Below are positions 33,674 through 42,231 of a stretch of 64,000 bases of DNA, piece by piece. Made by a program: the position numbers and the translations under genes. Within the stretch, counting starts at the first letter, position 1. Each line of letters opens with the position of its first letter. This stretch comes from Anderseniella sp963700735 (GTDB lineage Bacteria; Pseudomonadota; Alphaproteobacteria; Rhizobiales; Aestuariivirgaceae), in contig CAVOYR010000009.1 in assembly GCA_963700735.1 (NCBI GenBank), forward strand, positions 177,240 to 241,239, given 5' to 3'. The notes under the pieces were generated by a model. The model was not told the origin of the DNA and ran no database searches. It saw only the letters and a list, made by a program, of their open reading frames with translations.

Positions 33674-34891
33674 TCAGCCCCGCATTGCCCGCGGCAGCGG
33701 TCCGGTCGGGTTAAGCCCTTCCAGCATCACCCGCTTGCGCAAGGGCGGCACGTGCTGCAGCAGCGTCATGCCGGCTGCGCGTGCGGCATGCAGCGGAAAG
33801 AACTCCGACATCAGCGAGCGGTTCATCGTGTCGATGACCGCCTGGCGCGGCACCACGTCCGCGCGGCGGCGCGCATCATACTGGTTCATCAGCTTGTCGC
33901 TGCCGGGGTCCTCGTCGAACCGGATTGCATCGGTGATCGCCTCTGCAGCATAGGCCGCATCGCGCAGGCTCATGTTCAGGCCCTGCGCCCCGATGGGCGG
34001 CACGACATGGGCGGCTTCTCCCACCAGGAACAGGCGGCCCGCAGCGAACGTGCGAGCGGTCAGACCTTGCATCGGAATAACTGCAGGCGATGACACGTCG
34101 CTGACCAGACCCAGTTCGCCGTGCATTTCAAGCTGGAGCCGCGCAGCAAGCTCGTCCTGCTGCAGGCCGGTGATGGCACCTGCATCTTCCGGGCGGACCA
34201 GCCACACGAGGCTGGAACGGTTGCCGGGCAGCGGCACCGTGGTGAACGGGCCAGACGATTTGTGAAACTCGATCGACACGCCCCGGTGCGGCGTCGAGTG
34301 GCTGAAGCTCAGCGCAAGGGCGGTCTGGCTGTAGCGCCATTCGGTGGTGGTGATGCCGGCACCGGCCCGCAGCACCGACTGGCGGCCATCGGCGGCGATT
34401 GCCACGGGCGCGGACAAGGTTGCGCCGGTGTCGAGGGTGACATGGGCGAGGCCAGCGTGCGAGCGATAGGCGGTGGCCTTCGCGCTCACCAGTTGCACCC
34501 CGGCAGCCACGGCCGCGCCATGCAAGGCCGCCACCAGCCTGTCCAGTGGAATGTTCCAGCCGAACGGTTCCTCGCCCAGTTCGCGGCAGGAAAAATTGAT
34601 CGTGGGTGCCGCGAACATCGAGCCGGTGTCATCCACCAGCCGCAGCGTTTCCAGCGGGGCGGAGCAGGACTTGAGTTCGTCCGTCCACACGCCGATGGCT
34701 TCCAGCAGGCGGATGGCGGGCTGCATGAGCGCGACCGTCCGGCGGATGGCATCAGCCGTGGCAGGTGCAGTGTCAACGCCGGGGGCAACCAGCGCCACGC
34801 TTGCGCGCGCCTGTGCCAGCAGGCAGGCGGCTGCGAGGCCTGCCGGGCCTGCACCGGTAACGATTACATCAAGGCGGGGTGTGCTGTTCAT
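33674..34891 (-). CDS. UbiH/VisC-family FAD-dependent monooxygenase
   Basis: 405 aa from ATG 34891 (MNSTPRLDVIVTGAGPAGLA). The Rossmann GxGxxG is at about 10-15, an ADGRQSVLR motif is mid-protein, and the second FAD motif is LFLVGEAAHVVPPIGAQGLN. Most relatives have GDAAH; here Asp is Glu. Family members hydroxylate the ubiquinone ring or other aromatics. As no ubi genes adjoin it, the exact ring position or substrate is open. It is convergent with the rhodanese gene and divergent from the enoyl-CoA hydratase gene. Confidence 0.88.
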   Translation of the reverse strand: MNSTPRLDVIVTGAGPAGLAAACLLAQARASVALVAPGVDTAPATADAIRRTVALMQPAIRLLEAIGVWTDELKSCSAPLETLRLVDDTGSMFAAPTINFSCRELGEEPFGWNIPLDRLVAALHGAAVAAGVQLVSAKATAYRSHAGLAHVTLDTGATLSAPVAIAADGRQSVLRAGAGITTTEWRYSQTALALSFSHSTPHRGVSIEFHKSSGPFTTVPLPGNRSSLVWLVRPEDAGAITGLQQDELAARLQLEMHGELGLVSDVSSPAVIPMQGLTARTFAAGRLFLVGEAAHVVPPIGAQGLNMSLRDAAYAAEAITDAIRFDEDPGSDKLMNQYDARRRADVVPRQAVIDTMNRSLMSEFFPLHAARAAGMTLLQHVPPLRKRVMLEGLNPTGPLPRAMRG

Positions 34892-35031
34892 GGCGCGCAC
34901 TATTGCTGAATTGCGCGACGTCCTGCCAGTGGGCAAACTGATGCAGTTTCTCTATTGACGCAATTCCGGACCGAAAACCGGTTTCCACTTTTTCTGGAAT
35001 TGCTCAAACCAGAACTTTCGGAGGACATCGC

Positions 35032-35811
35032 TTGGCATACACGGACATCAGGCTCGACATCGCGGACGGCGTTGGCCGCATCACGCTCAACCGGCCGGAC
35101 AAGCTCAACTCGACGCGCCGTCAGATGCACCAGGACCTGCGCGCCGCGTTCGACGAGATTGAGGGGAAGGGCTGCCGCGCCGTGTTGCTGACGGGTGCGG
35201 GCAGGGCGTTCTGCGCCGGGCAGGACCTGAGCGATTTGCGCATGGACGGACCGGGCGAGATTGCTGAAATTCTGGAAGGCGATTTCAACCCGCTGGTCCG
35301 GCGCATTCGCGATCTGCCGATGCCGGTGGTGTGTGCAGTCAACGGCATTGCTGCCGGTGCGGGTGCCAACCTGGCGCTGGCGTGTGACATAGTGCTGGCC
35401 GCGCGTTCTGCCGCCTTCCTGCAAGCGTTTGCCCGCATTGGCCTGATACCGGATGCCGGCGGCACCTGGACCTTGCCCCGGCAGGTGGGCGAGGCGCGCG
35501 CCAAGGGGCTGGCAATGCTGGCCGAGCCGCTGCTGGCGGAAAAGGCGCTGGAGTGGGGCCTGATCTGGCAGGTGTGCGATGACGACAAGCTGATGGACGA
35601 GGCAACCGAGCTTGCCGTGAAACTGGCCCGCCAGCCGACGCGGGCCTTTGCGCTGATCAAGCAGGCGATCCACGCATCTGCCGCCAACACCATGGACGCC
35701 CACCTGGCGCTTGAGGCGTCGCTGCAGGCCGAGGCTGCCGCCACGCACGACTACAACGAGGGCGTGGCAGCATTCCTTGAAAAGCGCAAGCCTGCGTTCA
35801 GGGGCGAATGA
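35032..35811 (+). CDS. Enoyl-CoA hydratase/isomerase family protein, PaaG-like
   Basis: 259 aa. The crotonase-fold oxyanion motifs are GAGRAFCAGQDLSDLR and VCAVNGIAAGAGANLALACD. FARIGLIPDAGGTWTLPR carries the Asp typical of PaaG, the ring-1,2-epoxyphenylacetyl-CoA isomerase. The start is TTG 35032, supported by CGGAGGA 8-14 nt upstream. No other phenylacetate-pathway genes are in the window, so a general enoyl-CoA hydratase role is possible. Confidence 0.88.
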   Translation: MAYTDIRLDIADGVGRITLNRPDKLNSTRRQMHQDLRAAFDEIEGKGCRAVLLTGAGRAFCAGQDLSDLRMDGPGEIAEILEGDFNPLVRRIRDLPMPVVCAVNGIAAGAGANLALACDIVLAARSAAFLQAFARIGLIPDAGGTWTLPRQVGEARAKGLAMLAEPLLAEKALEWGLIWQVCDDDKLMDEATELAVKLARQPTRAFALIKQAIHASAANTMDAHLALEASLQAEAAATHDYNEGVAAFLEKRKPAFRGE

Positions 35812-35815
35812 CCGC

Positions 35816-36430
35816 TCAGGACGGCGGCATGGTTGCCTGCATCGAGGCGCGCTTGGCGAAGGTTTCATAGAACATCGCCAGCTTGTCGCGGCCGTTGCGC
35901 CAACCCATGTCGGCATAGCGGAAGTCGAGATAGCCGAGCAGGCAGGCTGTGGCGATGGAGCCGCAATTGACCGAGGACAACTCCGTCGCCCAGTTGCGCT
36001 CAAGGTCATCCAGCCCGTTCTGGATGCGGACCCGTTGCCGGTCGATCCACTCGGGCCAGCGCATCGGCTCCGGGCGAAGGCCGGTTTCGTAGCGCAGGTT
36101 GACGCCTGAATCCATCAACCCGACGGCCAGCGATTGCAGGGTCAGCAGCCGGAAGCGGCGCACCGGTTCGTCCGGCAGCAGTGCCTTGTCACCGGCGTGG
36201 TGGCACAGGTACTCGCAAATCACCCGGCTGTCGTACAGCGACGCGCCATGGTTGCTGACCAGTGCGGGAATGCGGCCCAGCGGGTTGTCAGCCTCGACCT
36301 GCTTGTTGACCCGGTCGGGCAGGAACTCGCCCGTGGCAACAGGTTCGATCTCGCCGGATATGCCGAGTTCGTGGGCGGTGACGGTGACCATGCGAACGAA
36401 TGGCGAGGCGGGGTTGTAGTGCAGCTTCAT
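35816..36430 (-). CDS. Glutathione S-transferase family protein
   Basis: 204 aa. The N-terminal thioredoxin-like domain begins MKLHYNPASPFVRMVTVTAH, with the catalytic Ser position after NPA, and has the cis-Pro region NPLGRIPALVSNHGASLYDS and ICEYL. An all-helical C-terminal domain follows (about 85-200). It is convergent with the PaaG-like gene, 4 nt apart. Substrate is unknown. Confidence 0.92.
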   Translation of the reverse strand: MKLHYNPASPFVRMVTVTAHELGISGEIEPVATGEFLPDRVNKQVEADNPLGRIPALVSNHGASLYDSRVICEYLCHHAGDKALLPDEPVRRFRLLTLQSLAVGLMDSGVNLRYETGLRPEPMRWPEWIDRQRVRIQNGLDDLERNWATELSSVNCGSIATACLLGYLDFRYADMGWRNGRDKLAMFYETFAKRASMQATMPPS

Positions 36431-36609
36431 GGTGCGTCTCTCCTTGGGGTGTCATGTGCTTGCAACAGTAGTAGCCGAGGACAATCGCCCGCGCCAAACA
36501 AAAGGGGGGTCGATTGGCGGTTGTTTTCGCTGGACGCATCACCACTCAACAGGTCAAATCAGCCCCGGCCCGTCGCAAGGACGGAGTTTGACAAAACAAG
36601 GAGGCCACA

Positions 36610-37053
36610 ATGGGCATTTGGGATTTCGTGAAGAGCGCCGGCAAGGCGCTGGGCATCGGCAAGGAAGACACCCCGCCGACCGCTGAAGAGCTGAAGAAGG
36701 AGTTGGATTCCTACAAGCTCGGCACCGAGAACGTGAAGGTGGAAATCCAGGGTGACAAGGCCATCGTCACCGGTGACGTGGCAGACCAGTCGATACTGGA
36801 GAAGGCGATCATCGCCGTGGGCAACACGCTGGGAGTGTCCAAGGTGGAGAGCAACCTCGTTGCGCCGAACCAGAAGGACCCGGTGTTCCACACGGTCAAG
36901 AAGGGCGACAACCTCTGGAAAATCGCCGAAAAGCAATATGGCAAGGGCAAGGGGCCGAAGTACACGGTCATCTTCGAAGCCAACAAGCCGATGCTGTCCG
37001 ACCCGGACAAGATCTACCCCGGCCAGGTGCTGCGCATCCCCGACCTCAGCTGA
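36610..37053 (+). CDS. BON-LysM protein (Kbp/YgaU-like)
   Basis: 147 aa with no signal peptide. A BON domain lies at about 25-85 and a LysM domain at about 95-146 (VFHTVKKGDNLWKIAEKQYG, then PDKIYPGQVLRIPDL). Size and order match E. coli Kbp (YgaU), a cytoplasmic K+-binding protein induced by osmotic stress. The N-terminus MGIWDFVKSAGKALGI also fits. AGGAGG lies just before the start. A strong terminator follows. Confidence 0.92.
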   Translation: MGIWDFVKSAGKALGIGKEDTPPTAEELKKELDSYKLGTENVKVEIQGDKAIVTGDVADQSILEKAIIAVGNTLGVSKVESNLVAPNQKDPVFHTVKKGDNLWKIAEKQYGKGKGPKYTVIFEANKPMLSDPDKIYPGQVLRIPDLS

Positions 37054-37076
37054 CACCCGTCAGCGGTACAGACAAG

Positions 37077-37104
37077 AAAACCCCGGCAAACTTGCCGGGG
37101 TTTT
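37077..37104 (+). terminator. Rho-independent terminator after the LysM gene
   Basis: AAAACCCCGGCAA (37077-37089) pairs with TTGCCGGGGTTTT (37092-37104). The symmetric A and T runs let it work in both directions, so it may also end the convergent YccF transcript. Confidence 0.93.
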
Positions 37105-37130
37105 CATTTGTGCAGAAGCAGTGGCTGGCG

Positions 37131-37595
37131 TCAGCCGGCGCGCCGCAGGCTGTCGACGCGGGTGCGGGCAGAGTCCCGCAGTGCCTCGTCCACCACCTCG
37201 ATGCTTTCGACCGTCTTGCCGACGGGGAACAGCGAGGCGCCGGCCAGCTTGACGTGCGCCCAGGCGAACGGCAGGCCGATGATGGTCACCGCGTTGGCCA
37301 CGGCGAAGGTCAGGTGCATCACCGCCAGCCACCAGCCGGCCAGCACGAACCATACGACGTTGCCGGCCATGCCGAGGCTGCCGGTGCCCAGGTCCTCGCG
37401 GCCATAAAGTTCATCGCGCGAGATCACGTCGCGCCCGAACGGCCACAGGGTGTAGTTGGCCAGCATGAAGCACGAGCGCGCCCACGGCAGGCCGACGATG
37501 GTGATGGCACACAGGATGCCGACCAGGAACCAGGCCATGGCGGACCAGATGCCGCCAAGCACAAGCCAGAGTATGTTGAGGATCAGGCGTACCAT
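37131..37595 (-). CDS. yccF: YccF family inner-membrane protein
   Basis: 154 aa from ATG 37595 (MVRLILNILWLVLGG). Two copies of the DUF307 repeat, each about 50 aa with hydrophobic helices and the ITIVGLPWARSCFMLANYTL / ITIIGLPFAWAHVKLAGASL pattern, plus LWPFGRD and LFPVGK. Function is unknown. The longer frame upstream of 37595 reads through the divergent LprI-like gene and is not real. Confidence 0.92.
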   Translation of the reverse strand: MVRLILNILWLVLGGIWSAMAWFLVGILCAITIVGLPWARSCFMLANYTLWPFGRDVISRDELYGREDLGTGSLGMAGNVVWFVLAGWWLAVMHLTFAVANAVTIIGLPFAWAHVKLAGASLFPVGKTVESIEVVDEALRDSARTRVDSLRRAG

Positions 37596-37690
37596 GAAAG
37601 TTACTCCCCCAAAGTGTTGCGTTGAGCAGGATGTAGGTATGCTGTCATGGAAATTCCAGATCATCTGCCTCAAACAGGAGCAACAAGTTG

Positions 37691-38179
37691 ATGAGACACC
37701 CGATTTTGGCCGGCCTGCTGGTGGCGTTGATGTGGCCGGCCGCCGCGCTGGCATCCGAAGAACCTGATGCCGAACTCTCGGCAATTCTGGAAGGCTGTGT
37801 CAAAGCAGCAGCAACTGCGGATGACCCAAGCCTGGCGGGGAGGACGTGCATCGGCAAGGCAGCAGAAACCTGCATGGAACGCCCCGGCGGATACGGCAAT
37901 CTGGCGATGGCACAGTGTGCAAGCCTTGAGCTCAACTGGTGGGACAAGAAACTCAATCGCCATTGGGCGGAGCTGACAGAGCAACTCGAACCGGGCTCGT
38001 ATGAAGCCTTGCTGAAGGCGCAGCGCCACTGGATTGCCTTCAAGGATGCCGATTGCCAGTGGGTTTATGATCACCAGTTTGGCGAAGGTTCAATGCGGAT
38101 ACCGACGAGCGCGTTCTGCATGATGGACGCCACCGCCGTTCGCGCGCTGAAACTGGGTGAACTGGTGCTGGAGCAGTAG
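37691..38179 (+). CDS. Secreted LprI/DUF1311 family protein
   Basis: 162 aa. A signal peptide covers about 1-20 (MRHPILAGLLVALMWPAAAL). The mature part has six Cys in a LprI-type arrangement (LEGCVK, RTCIGKAAETCMER, QCASLEL, DCQWVYDH, FCMMDATA), including WDKKLNRHWAEL and LLKAQRHWIAFKDADC. LprI of Mycobacterium inhibits lysozyme, and other members are uncharacterised. A TTG one codon upstream is an alternative start; AACAGGAG is the ribosome binding site. Confidence 0.85.
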   Translation: MRHPILAGLLVALMWPAAALASEEPDAELSAILEGCVKAAATADDPSLAGRTCIGKAAETCMERPGGYGNLAMAQCASLELNWWDKKLNRHWAELTEQLEPGSYEALLKAQRHWIAFKDADCQWVYDHQFGEGSMRIPTSAFCMMDATAVRALKLGELVLEQ

Positions 38180-38187
38180 ACTTGCAC

Positions 38188-38700
38188 TCAGGCAAGCATC
38201 CCGCCGCCGGTGGAAATCTGCGCGCGGATCATGGCCAGCGCCATGCCGACGGACGCGTGGCGGATCTCGTCGCGGCTCAGTTCGCCATACTGCATCCGCA
38301 CGTGATGGGTGACCAGCCCGGTGCGCGCGCACGCGAAGTGAACCAGCCCGACCGGTTTGTCCGTTGAGCCGCCGCCCGGACCCGCAATCCCGGTGACCGA
38401 GACGGCGACATTGGCGCGGGAGTGGCGCAGTGCTCCCTCGGCCATCTCGCGCGCCACCTGTTCCGACACCGCGCCGTGCTGGTTGATCAGCACCATCGGC
38501 ACGCCCAGCATCTCGGCCTTGGCCTCGTTGGAGTAGGTGACGAAGCCGCGCTCCACCATGGCCGATGAGCCTGCAATGCTGGTCAGCAGGCCCGCAACCA
38601 ATCCGCCGGTGCAGCTTTCCGCCGTTGCCACCATCAGCCCGCCGTCACGCAGCATGTCCAGCGTGTCCTTGGCTTCGATGATGAGCTGGCGGTCGAACAT
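38188..38700 (-). CDS. pncC: Nicotinamide-nucleotide amidohydrolase PncC (CinA C-terminal domain)
   Basis: 170 aa from ATG 38700. Deamidates NMN to nicotinic acid mononucleotide in the pyridine nucleotide cycle. TAESCTGGLVAGLLTSIAGS is the signature, with FVTYSNEAKAEMLGV and GIAGPGGGSTDKPVG. This is the stand-alone short form, lacking the N-terminal CinA domain. It lies 4 nt after ispDF on the same strand. Confidence 0.95.
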   Translation of the reverse strand: MFDRQLIIEAKDTLDMLRDGGLMVATAESCTGGLVAGLLTSIAGSSAMVERGFVTYSNEAKAEMLGVPMVLINQHGAVSEQVAREMAEGALRHSRANVAVSVTGIAGPGGGSTDKPVGLVHFACARTGLVTHHVRMQYGELSRDEIRHASVGMALAMIRAQISTGGGMLA

Positions 38701-38704
38701 GTTT

Positions 38705-39877
38705 CTACTCCGGCAGGCGGATGGTGGCAGTGGCGGCAGCGGCAATGCCTTCCTCGCGGCCGGTGAAGCCGAGCCACTCGGTCGTCGTCGCCTTGACCGA
38801 CACGCGGCCAATCTCGATGCCGATAATCCTGGCTACGCTTTCGCGCATCGCATCAACGTGCGGGCGCATCTTTGGTGCCTGGCAAATCAGCGTCAGGTCG
38901 ACATGGGCGATCTTGCCGCCGCGATCACGCACCATCCTGGCCGCGTGGTCGAGGAATATCCATGAGTCAGCACCCTTCCACTGCGGGTCGGTGGGCGGGA
39001 AGTGCTTGCCGATGTCGCCTTCGCTCAGCGCGCCATAAATGGCATCGGTGATGGTGTGCAGGCCCACGTCGGCGTCCGAATGTCCTTTGAGCTTCTTCGA
39101 GTGCGGGATTTTCACGCCGCACAGGATGACGTGGTCGCCGTCCTCGAACGCGTGGACGTCATAGCCGTGGCCGACGCGGATATCAGTGAGCATGCTCTGC
39201 GCTCCGTGGTTCAGCCGCGCATCTGCCTCGCGCAGGTCGGCGGCGGTGGTGATCTTCCGGTTTTCCGGCGTGCCGGGCACGATGGTGACAGCCAGGTCCG
39301 ACCATTCTGCAATGGACGCATCGTCGGTGAAGTCCGAGCGTCCCGACGCGGCAGCGGCCTCGTGCGCCTGAATGATGTCGGCCATGCGAAAGCCTTGCGG
39401 CGTTTGCGCTGCCCACAACCCCGCGCGATCGACGGTTTCAGTGATTATGCCGTCTGCCGCGCGCTTCAGCGTGTCCGCGACGGCAAGCGCCGGGATGGCG
39501 GCGGCACCGTCATCAAGGGCCGCAAGCACGGCCGAAATGGTGGCGTGATCGACAAACGGGCGGGCGGCATCGTGGATCAGCACCTTGGCCGGGTTTGTCA
39601 CTGCTACCGCCTGAAGGCCGTTCCATACCGATGCCTGCCGGGTTGCCCCGCCTTGAACCGGGTCCGGCAGGGTCAGGCCTGCCACTGCCTCATCATACAG
39701 CGGGCGATGGCCGTCGCCGATGACCGTCTGAACGGTTGTCACATCCTTGTGCGACAGGAACACCTCAAGCGTATGCCGCAGCACCTGCCTGCCGCCGATG
39801 TGCTGGTACTGCTTGGGCACGTCACCGCCAACGCGCAAACCCGCGCCCGCAGCAACGATGATGACGGCAACTGTCAT
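38705..39877 (-). CDS. ispDF: Bifunctional IspD/IspF (MEP isoprenoid pathway)
   Basis: 390-aa fusion typical of alphaproteobacteria. The N-terminal IspD makes CDP-ME from MEP and CTP: IVAAGAGLRVGGDVPKQYQ at residues 6-24, VLIHDAARPFVDHATI about 100. The C-terminal IspF cyclises CDP-ME2P: RVGHGYDVHAFEDGDHVILC at about 236 with the metal-binding D-x-H, then GHSDADVGLHTITDAI and the C-terminal KATTTEWLGFTGREEGIAA. It is divergent from dusB. Confidence 0.97.
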   Translation of the reverse strand: MTVAVIIVAAGAGLRVGGDVPKQYQHIGGRQVLRHTLEVFLSHKDVTTVQTVIGDGHRPLYDEAVAGLTLPDPVQGGATRQASVWNGLQAVAVTNPAKVLIHDAARPFVDHATISAVLAALDDGAAAIPALAVADTLKRAADGIITETVDRAGLWAAQTPQGFRMADIIQAHEAAAASGRSDFTDDASIAEWSDLAVTIVPGTPENRKITTAADLREADARLNHGAQSMLTDIRVGHGYDVHAFEDGDHVILCGVKIPHSKKLKGHSDADVGLHTITDAIYGALSEGDIGKHFPPTDPQWKGADSWIFLDHAARMVRDRGGKIAHVDLTLICQAPKMRPHVDAMRESVARIIGIEIGRVSVKATTTEWLGFTGREEGIAAAATATIRLPE

Positions 39878-40075
39878 GAATGCATGGTCCAGAGCATGGG
39901 TTGAGGCGGGCGTGTGCGCCTGACGTGAGGCGATCCTCTATCAGGGACATGGGCAACGGGGCAAGCATTTGGCAAGGTTGATAACGCGGAGTCACATGGC
40001 AAATGTCATGTTGCATCGCAATAACTTCCTGCTACAGTGCCTCAAAATTATTCCATATTCGAGAGTGCTGAATTT

Positions 40076-41098
40076 ATGGGCATATCAATCGGCAAGCATG
40101 TAACGCGCAACCGCGTGTTCCTCGCGCCCATGTCCGGGATTACCGACGAACCGTTCCGGGTGTGCGCCCACACGCATGGCGCGGGGCTGGTGGTGTCGGA
40201 AATGGTTGCCAGTGATGCCCTTGTCAATGCGCGTCCTGACATGGTGCGCCGGGCCACGGGAGCGGGCAGGGTCAAGCCGTTCGTGCTGCAGCTGGCCGGA
40301 CGCGAGCCTGAATGGATGGCGCGCGGGGCCGAGATGGCGCAGCGCATCGGCGCAGACATCATCGACATCAACATGGGTTGCCCGGCGCGTGAAGTGGCGG
40401 GCAAGCTGTCAGGCTCGGCCCTTATGCGCGACCTGGACCATGCGGCCACGCTGATCGATGCGACGGTCAAGGCCAGTTCCGTGCCGGTCACGCTGAAAAT
40501 GCGGCTGGGCTGGGACCACGACTGCCTGAACGCACCTGAACTGGCGCGCCGGGCGCAAGCCCTCGGCGTGGCGCTGGTCACGGTGCATGGCCGCACCCGC
40601 AACCAGTTCTACAAGGGCAGGGCGGACTGGGCTGCGATCCGCGCGGTACGTGATGCCATCACCATCCCGCTGATCGCCAACGGCGACGCTTCCACCATCG
40701 AGGACGTGCGCACCATGCTTGATCAGTCCGGCGCTGACGGGGTCATGGTGGGCCGCGGTGCCTATGGCCGGCCGTGGTGGCCGGGCGTGCTGGCAAACCG
40801 GCTGGATGCAGGCTCTGGCCGCGACGAACCGCCGATCGACGAGCAAACGCACATTGTAGTGGCGCACAACGACGCGGTCATTGCGCATTATGGCGCAGCG
40901 CACGGGGTGAAGATTGCCCGCAAGCACATCGGTTGGGCCATTGACCGCTGGCTGGACGCCGGTTTCCTCAGTGCGGAGGATGCCGCGGCATGGCGGCTGT
41001 CACTGCTGCGCAACCCGGTTGCGGAGGAAGTGCGCGACGGCCTGCAACGGCTTGCTGATACCCTGTGCCGGGCCACGCAAGGGCAGGTGGCGGCATGA
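40076..41098 (+). CDS. dusB: tRNA-dihydrouridine synthase DusB (NifR3)
   Basis: FMN enzyme that reduces uridines in the tRNA D loop. 340 aa from ATG 40076 (MGISIGKHVTRNRVFLAPMS). APMSGITDEPFR, INMGCPAREVAGKLSGSAL (catalytic Cys in GCPA), TVHGRTRNQFYKGRADW and MVGRGAYGRPWW are diagnostic. It is the first gene of the classical nifR3-ntrBC operon; its stop overlaps the ntrB start (ATGA at 41095-41098). Confidence 0.96.
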   Translation: MGISIGKHVTRNRVFLAPMSGITDEPFRVCAHTHGAGLVVSEMVASDALVNARPDMVRRATGAGRVKPFVLQLAGREPEWMARGAEMAQRIGADIIDINMGCPAREVAGKLSGSALMRDLDHAATLIDATVKASSVPVTLKMRLGWDHDCLNAPELARRAQALGVALVTVHGRTRNQFYKGRADWAAIRAVRDAITIPLIANGDASTIEDVRTMLDQSGADGVMVGRGAYGRPWWPGVLANRLDAGSGRDEPPIDEQTHIVVAHNDAVIAHYGAAHGVKIARKHIGWAIDRWLDAGFLSAEDAAAWRLSLLRNPVAEEVRDGLQRLADTLCRATQGQVAA

Positions 41099-42231
41099 AC
41101 AGGCCTGCTGCAGATCCGGCGTTGTCGGGCAACCTGACAATACCCGCGGCGCTGCTGATGCAGTCGCTGCCAAGCCCGCTGATCGCCATTGACGAAGGTG
41201 GCCACGTCATCGAGGCCAATGCGGCAGCAGAAGAGTTTTTCTCGCTGAGCCGGACCACGCTCAAGCGCATGGGCCTCGTTGATCTGGCCCCGTTCTCCAG
41301 TCCGCTGTTCAATGCCGTGGAGCGGCTCAGGAACACCGGCACGACGCTGGCCGAATACGGCATCAAGCTTGGCACACCGCGCTCCGGTGGCGAACGGACG
41401 GTGGACATACTGGCGGGAACCGTGCCCGAACTGCCCGGTGCAATGGTGCTGCTCATCCTGGAGCGCTCTGTCGCGCAGGCCTTTGACCGGCAGTTCAACA
41501 ACCTTCAGGCGGCGCGCTCCGTGTCCGGCATGGCATCCATGCTGGCGCACGAAATCAAGAACCCGCTGTCTGGCATTCGTGGCGCGGCGCAGTTGCTTGA
41601 AACCGGATGCGCGCCGGAAGACCGCGAACTCACCCGGCTGATCTGCACCGAAACGGACCGCATCCGCTCACTTGTGGACCAGATGGAAGTGTTTTCCGAC
41701 GAGCGCCTGCCCGTCATGGAGCCGCTCAACGTGCACACCGTGCTGGAGCACGTGCGCAGGCTTGCCACCAGCGGCTTTGCCGCCGGCATAGAATTCATCG
41801 AGCTGTATGACCCGTCTCTGCCGCCAGTGCAGGGCAACCGTGACCAGCTTGTGCAGGTGTTCCTGAACCTGGTGAAGAACGCCTCGGAAGCTATTGATAA
41901 GACGGAAAGTACTGGCAAGATCACGCTGTCTTCGGCGTACCGGCCCGGTATCCGCATGCAGGTACCAGGCTCGGACAAGGCAATCTCGCTGCCGCTCGAG
42001 ATCAGCGTGCGCGACAATGGTCCCGGCATTTCCGATGACATGATGGGAAACCTGTTCGACCCGTTTGTGACCTCCAAGGACAGTGGCCGGGGACTGGGAC
42101 TGGCGCTGGTCGCCAAGCTGGTGCGCGACCATGGCGGGGTTGTGGATGCCGCCAACCTTGGCGAAGGCACGATTTTCCGCGTCCTGCTGCCGCTTTCAAC
42201 CCGCACACCAACAGATGGATTTGACCCATGA
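41095..42231 (+). CDS. ntrB: Nitrogen regulation sensor kinase/phosphatase NtrB
   Basis: 378 aa, soluble. A PAS domain (about 20-110) is followed by an H-box MLAHEIKNPLSGIRGAAQLL with phospho-accepting H152. The ATPase domain has NLVKNASEAI (N box), VRDNGPGISDDM (G1) and GRGLGLALVAKLV (G2). With GlnB/GlnK it controls NtrC phosphorylation in response to nitrogen status. It overlaps ntrC by 4 nt. Confidence 0.96.
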   Translation: MNRPAADPALSGNLTIPAALLMQSLPSPLIAIDEGGHVIEANAAAEEFFSLSRTTLKRMGLVDLAPFSSPLFNAVERLRNTGTTLAEYGIKLGTPRSGGERTVDILAGTVPELPGAMVLLILERSVAQAFDRQFNNLQAARSVSGMASMLAHEIKNPLSGIRGAAQLLETGCAPEDRELTRLICTETDRIRSLVDQMEVFSDERLPVMEPLNVHTVLEHVRRLATSGFAAGIEFIELYDPSLPPVQGNRDQLVQVFLNLVKNASEAIDKTESTGKITLSSAYRPGIRMQVPGSDKAISLPLEISVRDNGPGISDDMMGNLFDPFVTSKDSGRGLGLALVAKLVRDHGGVVDAANLGEGTIFRVLLPLSTRTPTDGFDP

